Below, piece by piece: positions 18,410-27,523 of a stretch of DNA of 41,424 bases; within the stretch, counting starts at the first letter, position 1; every line of letters begins with the position of its first letter. A model generated the notes under the pieces. The model was not told the DNA's origin and ran no database searches. It worked only from the letters and a program-made list of their open reading frames with translations. Position numbers and translations under genes: made by a program. The DNA is from an uncultured bacterium. GTDB lineage: Bacteria > Verrucomicrobiota > Kiritimatiellia > RFP12 > UBA1067. The stretch covers positions 1-41,424 of the forward strand of contig CACXPT010000011.1 of the NCBI GenBank assembly GCA_902769585.1, in the 5' to 3' direction.

Positions 18410-21400
18410 ATGAAGCTCGATAGACTTTCTTTTGTACTGGGAGCGCTTGTGGCAATTGATGTTGCTTACGCCGCGCCGTTCGCGAAGTGGTTTGAGCATC
18501 GCAGGCCGGACGGATCGGTGCTGCGCATCTGGGGCGAAGGTGACGAGTATGCGGCGCATTTCGAGGACGAGGCTGGGCGCAATCTCGTGTACAACCCCGA
18601 ATCTTGCGACTATGAATACGCTCCGCGCGAGGACGACGAAACCTTACGCGACCGCGCACTTGAACGCCTTGAAGCAAAGGCTGAGGAAACGGGCATCGCA
18701 GCGCGATGGGCGGTATTGAAGGAAAAGGCGTCGAATGCGACAAGCGCGTCCCTCACGCTGAAGGCTCCGCCGTCTCATACTACCTCAGGACGCATCGTCG
18801 GAGTGACGCTGCTCATCGACTTCCCTCTTCTTGACGATAGCGGCGCAGAGACGAACACTTTGTCAGCGACCGCTCACCCCGACGTGACGGCAGACGGCCT
18901 CCGCGAAATGATCAATGGAGACGAATTCAACGGATGGGGCAACGCCTCATCCGTCAGGGATTTCTACGCAAGAGCGACGAGCGGACATGTTGATTACACG
19001 AACGCCGTCATCGGATGGATCAAGGTTCCGCATCCGCGCGCATGGTACGACGATCCGCGAACGGACAACGGCGACTGCGGACGCCGCCTCATCGGCGACG
19101 CGCTTGACGCGCTGACAAACGATCCGCGCTACACCTCCGAGTATGCGCCGCTCATCCAACAGGCCACGGCCAATTCGTCTGGCGAGATACTCGCTCTCAA
19201 TGTGTTCTTCGCAGGCCCCGAGGCGACGACATGGAGCTACGGGCTTTGGGCGCATCAGTACGTCCTCAAATCGGCGCAGTACAAGAAGTGCTACGTGACA
19301 ATCGGCGGCAAGCAGTGCCATTTCTACAACTACCAGATTTCGCCCGTGACGTCCTCGCCGACGATTCACACGTTCTGCCATGAGTCGGGACACATGATCT
19401 GCGACTTCCCGGATCTCTACGCCTACACGGGCGGCCTCGGCAACGGTATCGGCAACTGGTGCCTCATGTGCGGACGCACTGACGATCGCCATCCACAGAA
19501 TTTTTCCGCCTACCTTCGAGTCGCCGCCGGCTGGGTTACGCCGCAGACGCTTCCGGCGACTTCAGGGTGGGTTACGGTCAAATGCGATTTGCAAGACGTG
19601 TGGAAATACCCACATCCAACCGACAAGAAACAATACTATCTGATAGAAAACCGACAGGCTACGGGGACGGATGTCTCGTTGAAAGGCTCGGGTATCGTCA
19701 TCTACCGCTGCAGCGAGGCGGGCGACAACACAAAGGGGAAACGCACGACCGCAAGCGTGTTCGCAGACTACGGCTACGCCACGAACCGGATGAGCTACGA
19801 GGTCTCGGTCGAGCAGGCGGACGGTCTCTACGAGATCGAGCGAGACGTGAAGGGACACTGGAACGGCGACGATCAGGACACCTGGAAGGCCGACAACACG
19901 GCGGATCAGTACGCAGGACAGTTCAACTCCGTATCCGTGCCGTGCGCGAGGTGGGAGAACGGCGCGGCATCGAAGATAAATCTCTCGCTCTTCTCGGAGA
20001 ACGGCAGCACGATGAGATTCTGGAGCGAAGTGAAGGACGCCTCTGCCGTTGAGCCTTCCGACCTTGCGGAAGCGATCTACGTGAACGGGATATCCACAAA
20101 GGAACATTCCTCATACGAAAGTTCAAGTTCCGCCGTCTATTGGCGCGTTACGGACGGGCGTATCGTGCTGCGCGGTTCCGGCCCATACGTCATAAGCGGA
20201 ACCGGCACGACGCCGATACGGTGTGCCGTGACGGACGATTCCTACGACAAGTGCAACGTCGTGCTGTCCGGCCTTACGATACGCTCGAGCGACGAGGACT
20301 ACGGCGCGTTCGACTGCGGAACATCGACGACCGCGCCCGTGCAGATGATGCTGATCGGCACGAATACCCTTGTCTCGACCGCATACTCAGAGAAGAAGAG
20401 CCGTCCCGCCCTGCACGTGACGAGCGGCAAGACGCTGACTATCTCCGGTGCGGAGGGCGCGGTACTCAACTGCACGAGCGGCAAGCATGCGGCGGGAATC
20501 GGCGGCGGCTACAACAAAGGGGTTCTATCCGTAAGCGACAACGCATCCGGCACGGTGCGCATTCTCGGCGGCACGGTGGTTGCGGCGGGGGGCTACAACG
20601 GCGCGGGCATCGGCGGAGGCAACGGCGGATCGGGCGGGCGCGTCGATGTGTATGACGCCGTCGTGCGGGCAACAGGCGGCACTGACGCGGCTGGCATCGG
20701 CGGAGGCTACAAGGGCACTGCAGGCCATTTCTTCAACTACGGCGGCACCGTCTGGGCGAAAGGCGGCGCGGGCGACGGCTCCACGCCGGACATCGGGCGC
20801 GGCAAGGACAAGTCAGTCTCGATCTACCGCCGATTCTACGTCTCCGGCGGCTCGACCATACTCGCCAACGGATATGTCACAGGCATGATGACGCCCTCGA
20901 ACGCCACCGAACGCGTAAGCCGCGTCGTCACCGGCAATCTGACGCCCGGCGGCAGATACGTGTTTGCGGGATTGCCGGAGAGCTACGGACAGGATCTCAT
21001 CGTCTCAGACGCGAACGGAGAGGTTCATCTCTGGCTTCCCAACGGCTCCTATTCATATAGTGGCGGAGAGGTCGATTATGCTGCAACCGTCACCGGCGGC
21101 AAGGCTGTTGCGGCGGGGACGAGCGAATACGGCAGATGGCTGCGGGCGAATGGCCTCATCATGGCAGAACTGCCTACCGCAGATGAACGGGCAGGATTTG
21201 AGAAGAATCCGGCTTCGGCAACGATAGAGACAGGGTTCGTCAAAAGGCATTCCGACGGAAGAGCGATAACAGTATGGGACGAATACGTTGCGGGCACGAA
21301 TCCAACGGATGAGAAGAGTGTATTCAGCGCTGAGATTTCCGCAGGGGAGAATGGCGAACCGGTCATAACATGGAATCCCGACCTTAACGAAAACGGCACA

Positions 21401-21508
21401 AAATCCATACGCAGATATACCATCTATGGTTGCCGGGAACTCGGCGGGGAATGGCATGAACGGAAGGATGGAGACCGATTCTTCAAAGTGAGGGTGGCAC
21501 TTCCGTGA
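18410..21508 (+). CDS. Secreted M6-family (InhA-like) metalloprotease with beta-helix and C-terminal domain
   Basis: The 1032-residue product begins with a signal peptide ending AYA. Residues about 120-430 form an M6-type zinc peptidase, with HESGH at 324-328 followed by the DFPDLYAYTGG segment typical of the family. Residues about 550-700 form beta-rich coils (GIGGGYNKG, GAGIGGGNGG, AAGIGGGYKG), then the FFNYGGTVWAKG-to-HLWLPNGSYSYSGG block shared with the upstream protein. Residues about 909-1032 are a C-terminal domain, VWDEYVAGTNPTDEKSVF to RFFKVRVALP, shared with the downstream protein. It should degrade extracellular proteins; substrate unknown. Tail and repeats suggest surface retention. 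Confidence 0.85.
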   Translation: MKLDRLSFVLGALVAIDVAYAAPFAKWFEHRRPDGSVLRIWGEGDEYAAHFEDEAGRNLVYNPESCDYEYAPREDDETLRDRALERLEAKAEETGIAARWAVLKEKASNATSASLTLKAPPSHTTSGRIVGVTLLIDFPLLDDSGAETNTLSATAHPDVTADGLREMINGDEFNGWGNASSVRDFYARATSGHVDYTNAVIGWIKVPHPRAWYDDPRTDNGDCGRRLIGDALDALTNDPRYTSEYAPLIQQATANSSGEILALNVFFAGPEATTWSYGLWAHQYVLKSAQYKKCYVTIGGKQCHFYNYQISPVTSSPTIHTFCHESGHMICDFPDLYAYTGGLGNGIGNWCLMCGRTDDRHPQNFSAYLRVAAGWVTPQTLPATSGWVTVKCDLQDVWKYPHPTDKKQYYLIENRQATGTDVSLKGSGIVIYRCSEAGDNTKGKRTTASVFADYGYATNRMSYEVSVEQADGLYEIERDVKGHWNGDDQDTWKADNTADQYAGQFNSVSVPCARWENGAASKINLSLFSENGSTMRFWSEVKDASAVEPSDLAEAIYVNGISTKEHSSYESSSSAVYWRVTDGRIVLRGSGPYVISGTGTTPIRCAVTDDSYDKCNVVLSGLTIRSSDEDYGAFDCGTSTTAPVQMMLIGTNTLVSTAYSEKKSRPALHVTSGKTLTISGAEGAVLNCTSGKHAAGIGGGYNKGVLSVSDNASGTVRILGGTVVAAGGYNGAGIGGGNGGSGGRVDVYDAVVRATGGTDAAGIGGGYKGTAGHFFNYGGTVWAKGGAGDGSTPDIGRGKDKSVSIYRRFYVSGGSTILANGYVTGMMTPSNATERVSRVVTGNLTPGGRYVFAGLPESYGQDLIVSDANGEVHLWLPNGSYSYSGGEVDYAATVTGGKAVAAGTSEYGRWLRANGLIMAELPTADERAGFEKNPASATIETGFVKRHSDGRAITVWDEYVAGTNPTDEKSVFSAEISAGENGEPVITWNPDLNENGTKSIRRYTIYGCRELGGEWHERKDGDRFFKVRVALP

Positions 21509-21544
21509 ATTAGTGGCAGTCGTTAGGGGTTAGTGAGGAGAATA

Positions 21545-24205
21545 ATGAAAAGCGAATCGAAAATCAACATGACGAAGCGAACGGTCTTGTGCATCGCATC
21601 GATTGTTTCATGTGCTACGGCGATTGGCGCCACAACGGCGGTCCCCGCTCCTTATCTGCAACTAGATTTGTCGACTGGTGAAATGACCGCGCTAGCCGCA
21701 AGGCCAGAAGGAGGGTGGTCGTTTGCTGACTACGAGATGCGCATCGTGTTCAAGCGAGATGAATCCGCTGCCACACCATTCTATCTTGCCGTATTCGACG
21801 TCACTGTCGCGCAATGGGCAGGCGTCATGGGCGGCACGGACGACGACAAGGAGAATGACGCAACAAAGACCGGGGTTTCACGCACGGAGATTCGCGGACT
21901 TCTCTCGGACGCCGTATTTCCGATCACATATGGCTCGTTTCTCGCAAGACTTCGCGAGCGGGCGAAGCTGAACGGATTTGAACTGCCGGAGTCGGAACGA
22001 GAGTCGACTTCCGATGGATTCCGCATTGCGTACTATCCGGCGATTGACGGAAGAGCGTGGATGGTTGAAACGGAGACGCCCACAGAGCCGGGCGAACCGA
22101 CCTCGAGTGTCGTGGAACCGACGGCGGCGAACCTTGCGGCGCATCTTGAACTTCCGCCATATGTGTATCCTGGCGAAATCGCGGCTGGAAGAATTGTTTA
22201 TTCCAACCGCCTTGCGTCAACCGCACTTGCCGCGCCCATGTTCGTCCTGTCGGCTACAGGCGATGCGGAGTTCTCGTCGGGCGGGGCACGCCTCTGCCTG
22301 GCCACGCCGTCCGACCTCCCTCCGTCGGCAGGCGGCGAACTGACGTTCTTATTCGCGGCATCCGCGCATCACAGCGTTTCCCTTTCGCTCGTTGACGCGA
22401 CAAAGCCCGCACGGCCGGCGTCTGCTGCGAAGCTGCGCGATTCCTCTGCATCGGAGTGTCCGCCTTTCGCCGCCGTCCTTCCGGCGGGGCCAAAGCCGCT
22501 CACCACTGGTTTCGTCGTCCTTGGAGATGGACGCAGAGTCGCATCCTGCGAATGGGATTTCGACGCAGACGGCATTGTGGACTCTCGGGACCTTTCGCCA
22601 GTCGCAACATTCGCCGATGAGGGAACGCATGCCGTGTCGGTCGCGGTGACCTACGCGGACGGCGAGACGGCGTCGTACTCCATCGCGGATGCCGTGCGCG
22701 TCTGGGATGCGCCGGACGCCCAGTACGTCGCAAGAACGGTCTTGGTAGGCGCGGCGGAGTGTCCGTATTCAGTCGTTGAGGATTCCGGTTCCGTTCTCGT
22801 GCTAAGGTCGAACGGCGAGAATCCGGCCGCGATAGCGGAAGGCTCGGTGATCATACTCCACCTCAAGGCGTATGCACCGCTCAAGGCGATGAAGGTGGTC
22901 GGGCTGGACGATGGGACGCTCCGCGTCGAGGTCGCGCCGTGTCCGCTTACGGACGCCTACTCCGTGCTGAGTCTTTCGTCTCTTGTCCGTGCGCGTAAGG
23001 GCGGCACGCAGTCGTCTGAGATTTATTCGCTCCCCGATGTCTCTAACGAGTTCGCTATCGCGATGGGCGATGCGGCGAGGCTCGACCTGCGCCTTACGAA
23101 CGCGCTTGCGTTCGCGTTCTCGGTCGACATACGCGGTGGCAAGGTACGGCGATTCTATGGTGGCGTCGCGGGGACTTTCGGGGTTGATCTCGCGACTAGC
23201 AATCGGACGCCGCAGGGACTTCTCGAAAAGGAGATTCCCGCGACGACCGACTTCGGAACGCCGCCGCTGATGCTCTGGGCCGGGCCGAAGGTGAAGGCGT
23301 CTGCAGTCGTCGGCGCCGACCTTGCGCTGACCGCGCGGGGACGCTATGCAAAGGGAATCCTCTACGACAGGGGAAGTGTCTCGCATATCGGCGGCGCGGT
23401 GCTTGAGGACTTCGACAGGGAACGCGACGTGCATTGTCCGCTCGCGTTTGCCGACGCCACGATCTTCGCCGGGCTTGAGATCGGTGCCGCGCTCGGGTGG
23501 GACGTTCTCGGCGGAAGCCTGGCGGCAACGGTACTGGCGCTCTCGGCGGACGCCGGGGTGCGAGCCGATGCTGAAGTGGGGGCGAATGAAGGCATACGCA
23601 GTCTCGATCTGAAGGTGCGCCCGGTCGTGGAGCTTTCGTTCGTGCCGGTGTCCGTTTCGGTATTTGACGTCGTGGACTGGACACCTGTTACGAAGAGCCA
23701 TACATTCGAGGGCGACGCATGGACGTTCCATTGGGACGACGCGGCGGCGCGTCCTGTGACGGATGGCGGCGAACTCGTTCCATTGCAGACGCTGCCAGTT
23801 GCGGTACTTGCGCATGGCGCGGTCATCGCGCCCGTAAACGTCCCGCAAAAGGTGGCGGGTACCGACGCAGGGTCATGGCTTACGAAAAACGGTCTTGTAG
23901 TGCTTGGCGCGGACGATGCCGCCATGAGGAACGTGTTGGCGCGCCCGACTGGCAAGACTACGGCATCCGGCACATCGGCGGCAGTTTGGCACGATTATGT
24001 TGCGGGGACAGACCCCAAAAACACGACAAACGTGTTTACAGCTACAATCTCAGTCTTGAACGGGCTTCCTGTCATTCGATGGTCGCCAGACCTATCAGGG
24101 CGGCGTCGATACGAGATAAAGGGGGCGTCATCCCCTGTGGATGAATTCGTCTCGCCGACCAACTCAACGCATCGATTCTTCAAGGTGGATGTGTCCCTGC
24201 CATAA
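21545..24205 (+). CDS. Secreted protein with degenerate FGE-sulfatase-like N-terminus, PKD domain and shared C-terminal domain
   Basis: ATG 21545 has a GAGGAG site 4 nt upstream and gives 886 residues; a GTG at 21533 would lie on that site. A signal peptide ends near GATTA. Residues about 35-170 resemble the start of the formylglycine-generating/SUMF1 fold (FYLAVFDVTVAQWAGVMGG, then FELPESERES) but lack the metal- and cysteine-rich core, so enzymatic activity is unlikely. A PKD domain lies near 320-385 (CEWDFDADGIVDSRD). Residues about 776-886 are the C-terminal domain shared with the M6 protease (VWHDYVAGTDPKNTTNVF to RFFKVDVSLP). Probably a cell-surface structural or binding protein. Confidence 0.75.
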   Translation: MKSESKINMTKRTVLCIASIVSCATAIGATTAVPAPYLQLDLSTGEMTALAARPEGGWSFADYEMRIVFKRDESAATPFYLAVFDVTVAQWAGVMGGTDDDKENDATKTGVSRTEIRGLLSDAVFPITYGSFLARLRERAKLNGFELPESERESTSDGFRIAYYPAIDGRAWMVETETPTEPGEPTSSVVEPTAANLAAHLELPPYVYPGEIAAGRIVYSNRLASTALAAPMFVLSATGDAEFSSGGARLCLATPSDLPPSAGGELTFLFAASAHHSVSLSLVDATKPARPASAAKLRDSSASECPPFAAVLPAGPKPLTTGFVVLGDGRRVASCEWDFDADGIVDSRDLSPVATFADEGTHAVSVAVTYADGETASYSIADAVRVWDAPDAQYVARTVLVGAAECPYSVVEDSGSVLVLRSNGENPAAIAEGSVIILHLKAYAPLKAMKVVGLDDGTLRVEVAPCPLTDAYSVLSLSSLVRARKGGTQSSEIYSLPDVSNEFAIAMGDAARLDLRLTNALAFAFSVDIRGGKVRRFYGGVAGTFGVDLATSNRTPQGLLEKEIPATTDFGTPPLMLWAGPKVKASAVVGADLALTARGRYAKGILYDRGSVSHIGGAVLEDFDRERDVHCPLAFADATIFAGLEIGAALGWDVLGGSLAATVLALSADAGVRADAEVGANEGIRSLDLKVRPVVELSFVPVSVSVFDVVDWTPVTKSHTFEGDAWTFHWDDAAARPVTDGGELVPLQTLPVAVLAHGAVIAPVNVPQKVAGTDAGSWLTKNGLVVLGADDAAMRNVLARPTGKTTASGTSAAVWHDYVAGTDPKNTTNVFTATISVLNGLPVIRWSPDLSGRRRYEIKGASSPVDEFVSPTNSTHRFFKVDVSLP

Positions 24206-24222
24206 AATGAAATGCCGTCTCG

Positions 24223-24357
24223 ATGTTAGTCACCTATACATGGCATTCGCTTTCGCCCGTCCATTGGGCGTCTGATACTGCGTTGAAAGACGAAGTGCGT
24301 GAAATCCGCCACCGCATTGCGGCGGAATGCGACAACGATCTTGTGAAGATCGCCTGA
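24223..24357 (+). pseudogene. Small ORF or relic of a DEVR-IR...AAEC short-protein family
   Basis: A 44-codon frame ends KDEVREIRHRIAAECDNDLVKIA and then TGA. This segment strongly recalls small proteins (about 60-90 residues, N-terminal D-VR-IR--IAAE-DYDL) that sit in toxin-antitoxin-like loci. Here it stops where those continue, there is no ribosome site, and the first 20 codons do not look coding, so I read it as a truncated remnant. The remainder of the 24206-24451 spacer shows only a promoter. Confidence 0.4.
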
Positions 24358-24375
24358 AGTACGATGGAATCTCCT

Positions 24376-24403
24376 TTGCAGGGCGGCGGGATTCTGCTAC
24401 AAT
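24376..24403 (+). promoter_or_regulatory. Promoter upstream of the NERD gene
   Basis: TTGCAG (24376-24381), a 16-nt spacer and TACAAT (24398-24403) form a plausible sigma-70-type promoter. It would start transcription about 40 nt before the ATG at 24452. Confidence 0.6.
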
Positions 24404-24451
24404 AACGCCCATTCGCAAAGTGGCGTCGCTGGCGCGGGGCCTAGGTGAACT

Positions 24452-25138
24452 ATGAACGCGATACAACATGGTATGCCCGGAGAGTGGGCTAAGGTGCGCG
24501 GGACGGTGCTGTCCCTGTGGCCGCTGTTTCTTTGCTTCGTCGCCCTCGGGGCGTTCGGGGCGGCTCTGGCCATGGGGAAGTACACGCTCGTCTTCGCGGC
24601 GCTCTTCGTGCTGTCGCTAGTGGCGACGATGGTCCTGTGGCGGAAGGGCCTGAGGCGGGTGGAGTCCTTCTTCAAGGGAGCGCGCGGCGAGGAGCGCGTG
24701 GCGGCGCTTCTGGCGACGCTGCCCGGCGGATGGCACGTGTTCAACGATTTCGTAGCCGGCGGGCACCACGTGGACCACGTCGTGGCGGGGCCGGCGGGAG
24801 TGTTCTCGGTCGAGACGAAGAGCTGGCGCGGGAGCGTGACGGTGGAGGAGGGGGAGATACTCTTGAACGGCTCCCTGCCGGACCGCGCGCCGGTGACGCA
24901 GGCCACGCGCGAGGCCGTGGCGGTGAAGGCGGCGCTGAAGCGCGCAGGGTGGGAGAAGGGCGACGTGATGCCGGTGCTGTGCTTCGCCTCTGACACGTTT
25001 GCGGGTGCGCAGCAGATGGTCGGGACGGCCGTGGTGATGAACGCGAGCGAAGTGACGGCGTGGATGCAGTCGCGGCCGAAGGTGCTGTCGGACAGCGATG
25101 TTGAGCGCCTGGCGCAGCTCATGGAGACATGCGTTTGA
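24452..25138 (+). CDS. Membrane-anchored NERD (nuclease-related) domain protein
   Basis: The 228-residue product has two predicted membrane helices (about residues 18-38 and 43-63) and then a NERD domain: GARGEERVAALLATLPGGWHVFNDF (about 76-100), VDHVVAGPAGVFSVETKSWRGSV (about 107-129). The Asp...Glu-x-Lys arrangement (DHVV..., VETKSW) matches the PD-(D/E)XK-like core, so nuclease activity is possible. The biological role of NERD proteins is poorly defined. A GGTGA site precedes the ATG. After its stop comes a tract of GGTGAA repeats leading to the Prc protease gene. Confidence 0.85.
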   Translation: MNAIQHGMPGEWAKVRGTVLSLWPLFLCFVALGAFGAALAMGKYTLVFAALFVLSLVATMVLWRKGLRRVESFFKGARGEERVAALLATLPGGWHVFNDFVAGGHHVDHVVAGPAGVFSVETKSWRGSVTVEEGEILLNGSLPDRAPVTQATREAVAVKAALKRAGWEKGDVMPVLCFASDTFAGAQQMVGTAVVMNASEVTAWMQSRPKVLSDSDVERLAQLMETCV

Positions 25139-25231
25139 GGGTGAAAGGTGAAGGGTGAAAGGTGAAAGGTGAAGGTGAAGGGGGAAAGGTGAAGGTTAAA
25201 GGTGAAGGTGAAGGTTTAAGGTGAAGGGTGA
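25138..25231 (+). repeat. Tandem GGTGAA-type repeats upstream of the protease gene
   Basis: From the end of the NERD gene to the ribosome site of the next gene, the whole 97-nt gap is built from about a dozen degenerate 6-8 nt units such as GGTGAAA, GGTGAAG and GGTTAAA. Each resembles a Shine-Dalgarno core. Copy number changes by slippage could alter spacing or ribosome loading for the downstream gene. Confidence 0.75.
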
Positions 25232-25235
25232 AATT

Positions 25236-27521
25236 ATGAGAATTCGCGTGCTGAAGCTTGCGGCGGTTGCGATGGTTTCGTCGCTTGCGTGGGGCGAAGA
25301 GGCGCCGTCGGTGGCGAACCTCGACATCAAGCCGCAGGAGCACTACGGCCGCATCGCGCGCAAGGTCGCGGGGATGCTGCCCACGTACCACGTGACGCAG
25401 CAGCCGCTGGGCGAGGAGATCTCCCAGCGTGCTTGGACCAACCTGGTTACGATGTACGACTACGGGCACTGCGTGTTCCTGCAGTCGGATCTGGACAGGT
25501 TCGAGCCGCTGCGCCTTCGCATCGGCGACGCGCTCCGGCGCGGTGACGTGTCGTTCGCGTACGATATCCACAAGGTGTTCGTCCATCGTCTCGAGGAGTG
25601 CGTGAACTATGTCACCAACATGCTGGAGACGACGGAGTTCGACTTCTCGGTGCAGGAGGAGTGCCAGTTCGACCGCAAGGAGGCGCCATGGCCGGCAACG
25701 CGCGAAGAGCGCGACGAGATATGGCGCAAGCGCATCAAGAACGAGCTGCTTGCCCAGATCCTGAGCCGCGAGCTTGACGACGAGGAGAAGGCGGCGGGCA
25801 AGAAGCCGAGAAAGAAGGCCGCAAAGAAGAAGGGCAGGTCGGCCAGTACCCCAAGTCCTGACAAGAATCAAGGCGTCACCAGCGTCGAGGTGGACCTCGG
25901 TTCCACGAACGCCGTCGAGAGCGTCGAGAAGCCCGAGCCGACGCCTAAGGAGAACATGGTCAACAAGTATCGGCACTACCTCGCGTGGGTGCTGACGGAG
26001 CTGGACGACGAGAAGGTGCTGGAGCGCTACCTGCTGGCGGCGTCGATGGCCTACGACCCGCACTCCGCGTACATGGCGCCGATGAGCAAGGACGACTTCG
26101 ACATGGACATGAACCTCTCGCTCTGCGGAGTAGGCGCGGTGCTTTCGCAGTCCATGGACGACGGCGCTCTCGAGATCAAGGAGGTCATGAAGGGCGGACC
26201 GCTGGCGCGCGAAGGCAGCATCAAGGAAGGCGACAAGATCGTGGGCGTGGGACAGGGCGACGGCCCTATCGAGGATGTCGTGTGGAAGCCGATGCGCAAG
26301 TCCATCAAGAAGATCCGCGGCAAGAAGGACACGAAGGTGGTGCTGGAGGTCACAGACAAGAACGGCGCCTCGCGCCGCAAGGTGCCCATCATCCGCGACG
26401 AGATCAAGCTAGAGGACCAGGCGGCGACCGGCCGCGTGGAGAAGGTCGTACTGAACGGCGTCACGAACGTGATGGGGTACGTGAAGCTGCCGGCGTTCTA
26501 CGGTACGATGGACAAGCGGCCAAGCGAGCCGGGCTACCGCTCCTGCTCGTTCGACGTGGCGAAGTGGGTGGCGCGGTTCAACGAGGAGGGAGCGAACGGC
26601 ATGGTGCTCGACCTTCGCGGGAACGGCGGCGGATCGCTCCGCGAGGCCGTGCTCCTGACGGCGCTGTTCGTCCGGCCGAACCCCGAGCAGTGCCCCGTGG
26701 TGCAGATACGCGAGAAGAACCAGATATACGTGCTTCCGACGTTCCCCGACCAGCCTACCTTCGCGTGGCGCAAGCCGCTGATCGTGCTGATCGACCGCCA
26801 TTCCGCGTCGGCCTCCGAGATCGTGGCTGGCGCGCTGCAGGACACCGGCCGCGCCATAATCGCCGGCGACACGCAGTCGCACGGAAAGGGGACGGTGCAG
26901 ACCGTTCTGCCGATGGGGCGCGCGGACAACGGGTCGATGAAGATCACAACAGCGCGGTTCTACCGCATCAACGGCTCCTCGACGCAGGTGAAGGGCGTGG
27001 CGAGCGACATCCGCCTGCCGTCGGCCATCGACGAGCGCACCGACGTGGGCGAGGACAAGCTCCCGAACGCGCTGCCGTGGTCGCGCGTCGAGCCGGCCTC
27101 GTTCGACCCGATATGGGACATGGGGCGCTACGTCGAGCCGCTGAAGGAGCTTTCCATGAAGCGGACGCAGTCATCGCCGGAGTGGTCGCGCCGCTTGCAG
27201 CTAGTGAAACTGTGCCGCGAGGCGTCCGAGCGAAAGACCGTGCCGCTGGAGCGGTCGGCCCGCAAGAAGATGATGAAGGAGGACCGCGACGTCTTCGACG
27301 AGGCTGACGGAGTGGAGGAAATCGACGAGACGGAATCCTCCGAGTCGGCGAAGGACGAGAAGTCGGACGAGGAGGCGCGGAAGAACGACATCGTGCTGAC
27401 CGAGGCGCTGAACATCCTTGCCGATCTTGTGCGCCTGACGGACGGCGCCGAGGCGCCCGCGCCCCAGCCGCGCCCGAACCGGATCCCGGCCTGGCTCCGT
27501 GCCCTCGGCAACGGGGACTGA
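25236..27521 (+). CDS. Carboxy-terminal processing protease, Prc/Tsp type (S41)
   Basis: ATG 25236 gives 761 residues with a signal peptide ending AWG. Domains in order: Prc N-terminal helical domain (about 25-285, with a lysine-rich insert KKPRKKAAKKKGR near 187-205), PDZ (about 295-385, GGPLAREGSIKEGDKIVGVG), then the S41 domain with LDLRGNGGGSL, the catalytic Ser near residue 525 in HSASASEI, and the catalytic Lys near 551 in SHGKGTVQT. Prc trims or degrades periplasmic proteins from their C-termini. The C-terminal tail after about 690 is acidic and low-complexity. The MBL-fold gene begins 2 nt after the stop, indicating coupling. Confidence 0.93.
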   Translation: MRIRVLKLAAVAMVSSLAWGEEAPSVANLDIKPQEHYGRIARKVAGMLPTYHVTQQPLGEEISQRAWTNLVTMYDYGHCVFLQSDLDRFEPLRLRIGDALRRGDVSFAYDIHKVFVHRLEECVNYVTNMLETTEFDFSVQEECQFDRKEAPWPATREERDEIWRKRIKNELLAQILSRELDDEEKAAGKKPRKKAAKKKGRSASTPSPDKNQGVTSVEVDLGSTNAVESVEKPEPTPKENMVNKYRHYLAWVLTELDDEKVLERYLLAASMAYDPHSAYMAPMSKDDFDMDMNLSLCGVGAVLSQSMDDGALEIKEVMKGGPLAREGSIKEGDKIVGVGQGDGPIEDVVWKPMRKSIKKIRGKKDTKVVLEVTDKNGASRRKVPIIRDEIKLEDQAATGRVEKVVLNGVTNVMGYVKLPAFYGTMDKRPSEPGYRSCSFDVAKWVARFNEEGANGMVLDLRGNGGGSLREAVLLTALFVRPNPEQCPVVQIREKNQIYVLPTFPDQPTFAWRKPLIVLIDRHSASASEIVAGALQDTGRAIIAGDTQSHGKGTVQTVLPMGRADNGSMKITTARFYRINGSSTQVKGVASDIRLPSAIDERTDVGEDKLPNALPWSRVEPASFDPIWDMGRYVEPLKELSMKRTQSSPEWSRRLQLVKLCREASERKTVPLERSARKKMMKEDRDVFDEADGVEEIDETESSESAKDEKSDEEARKNDIVLTEALNILADLVRLTDGAEAPAPQPRPNRIPAWLRALGNGD

Positions 27522-27523
27522 TC

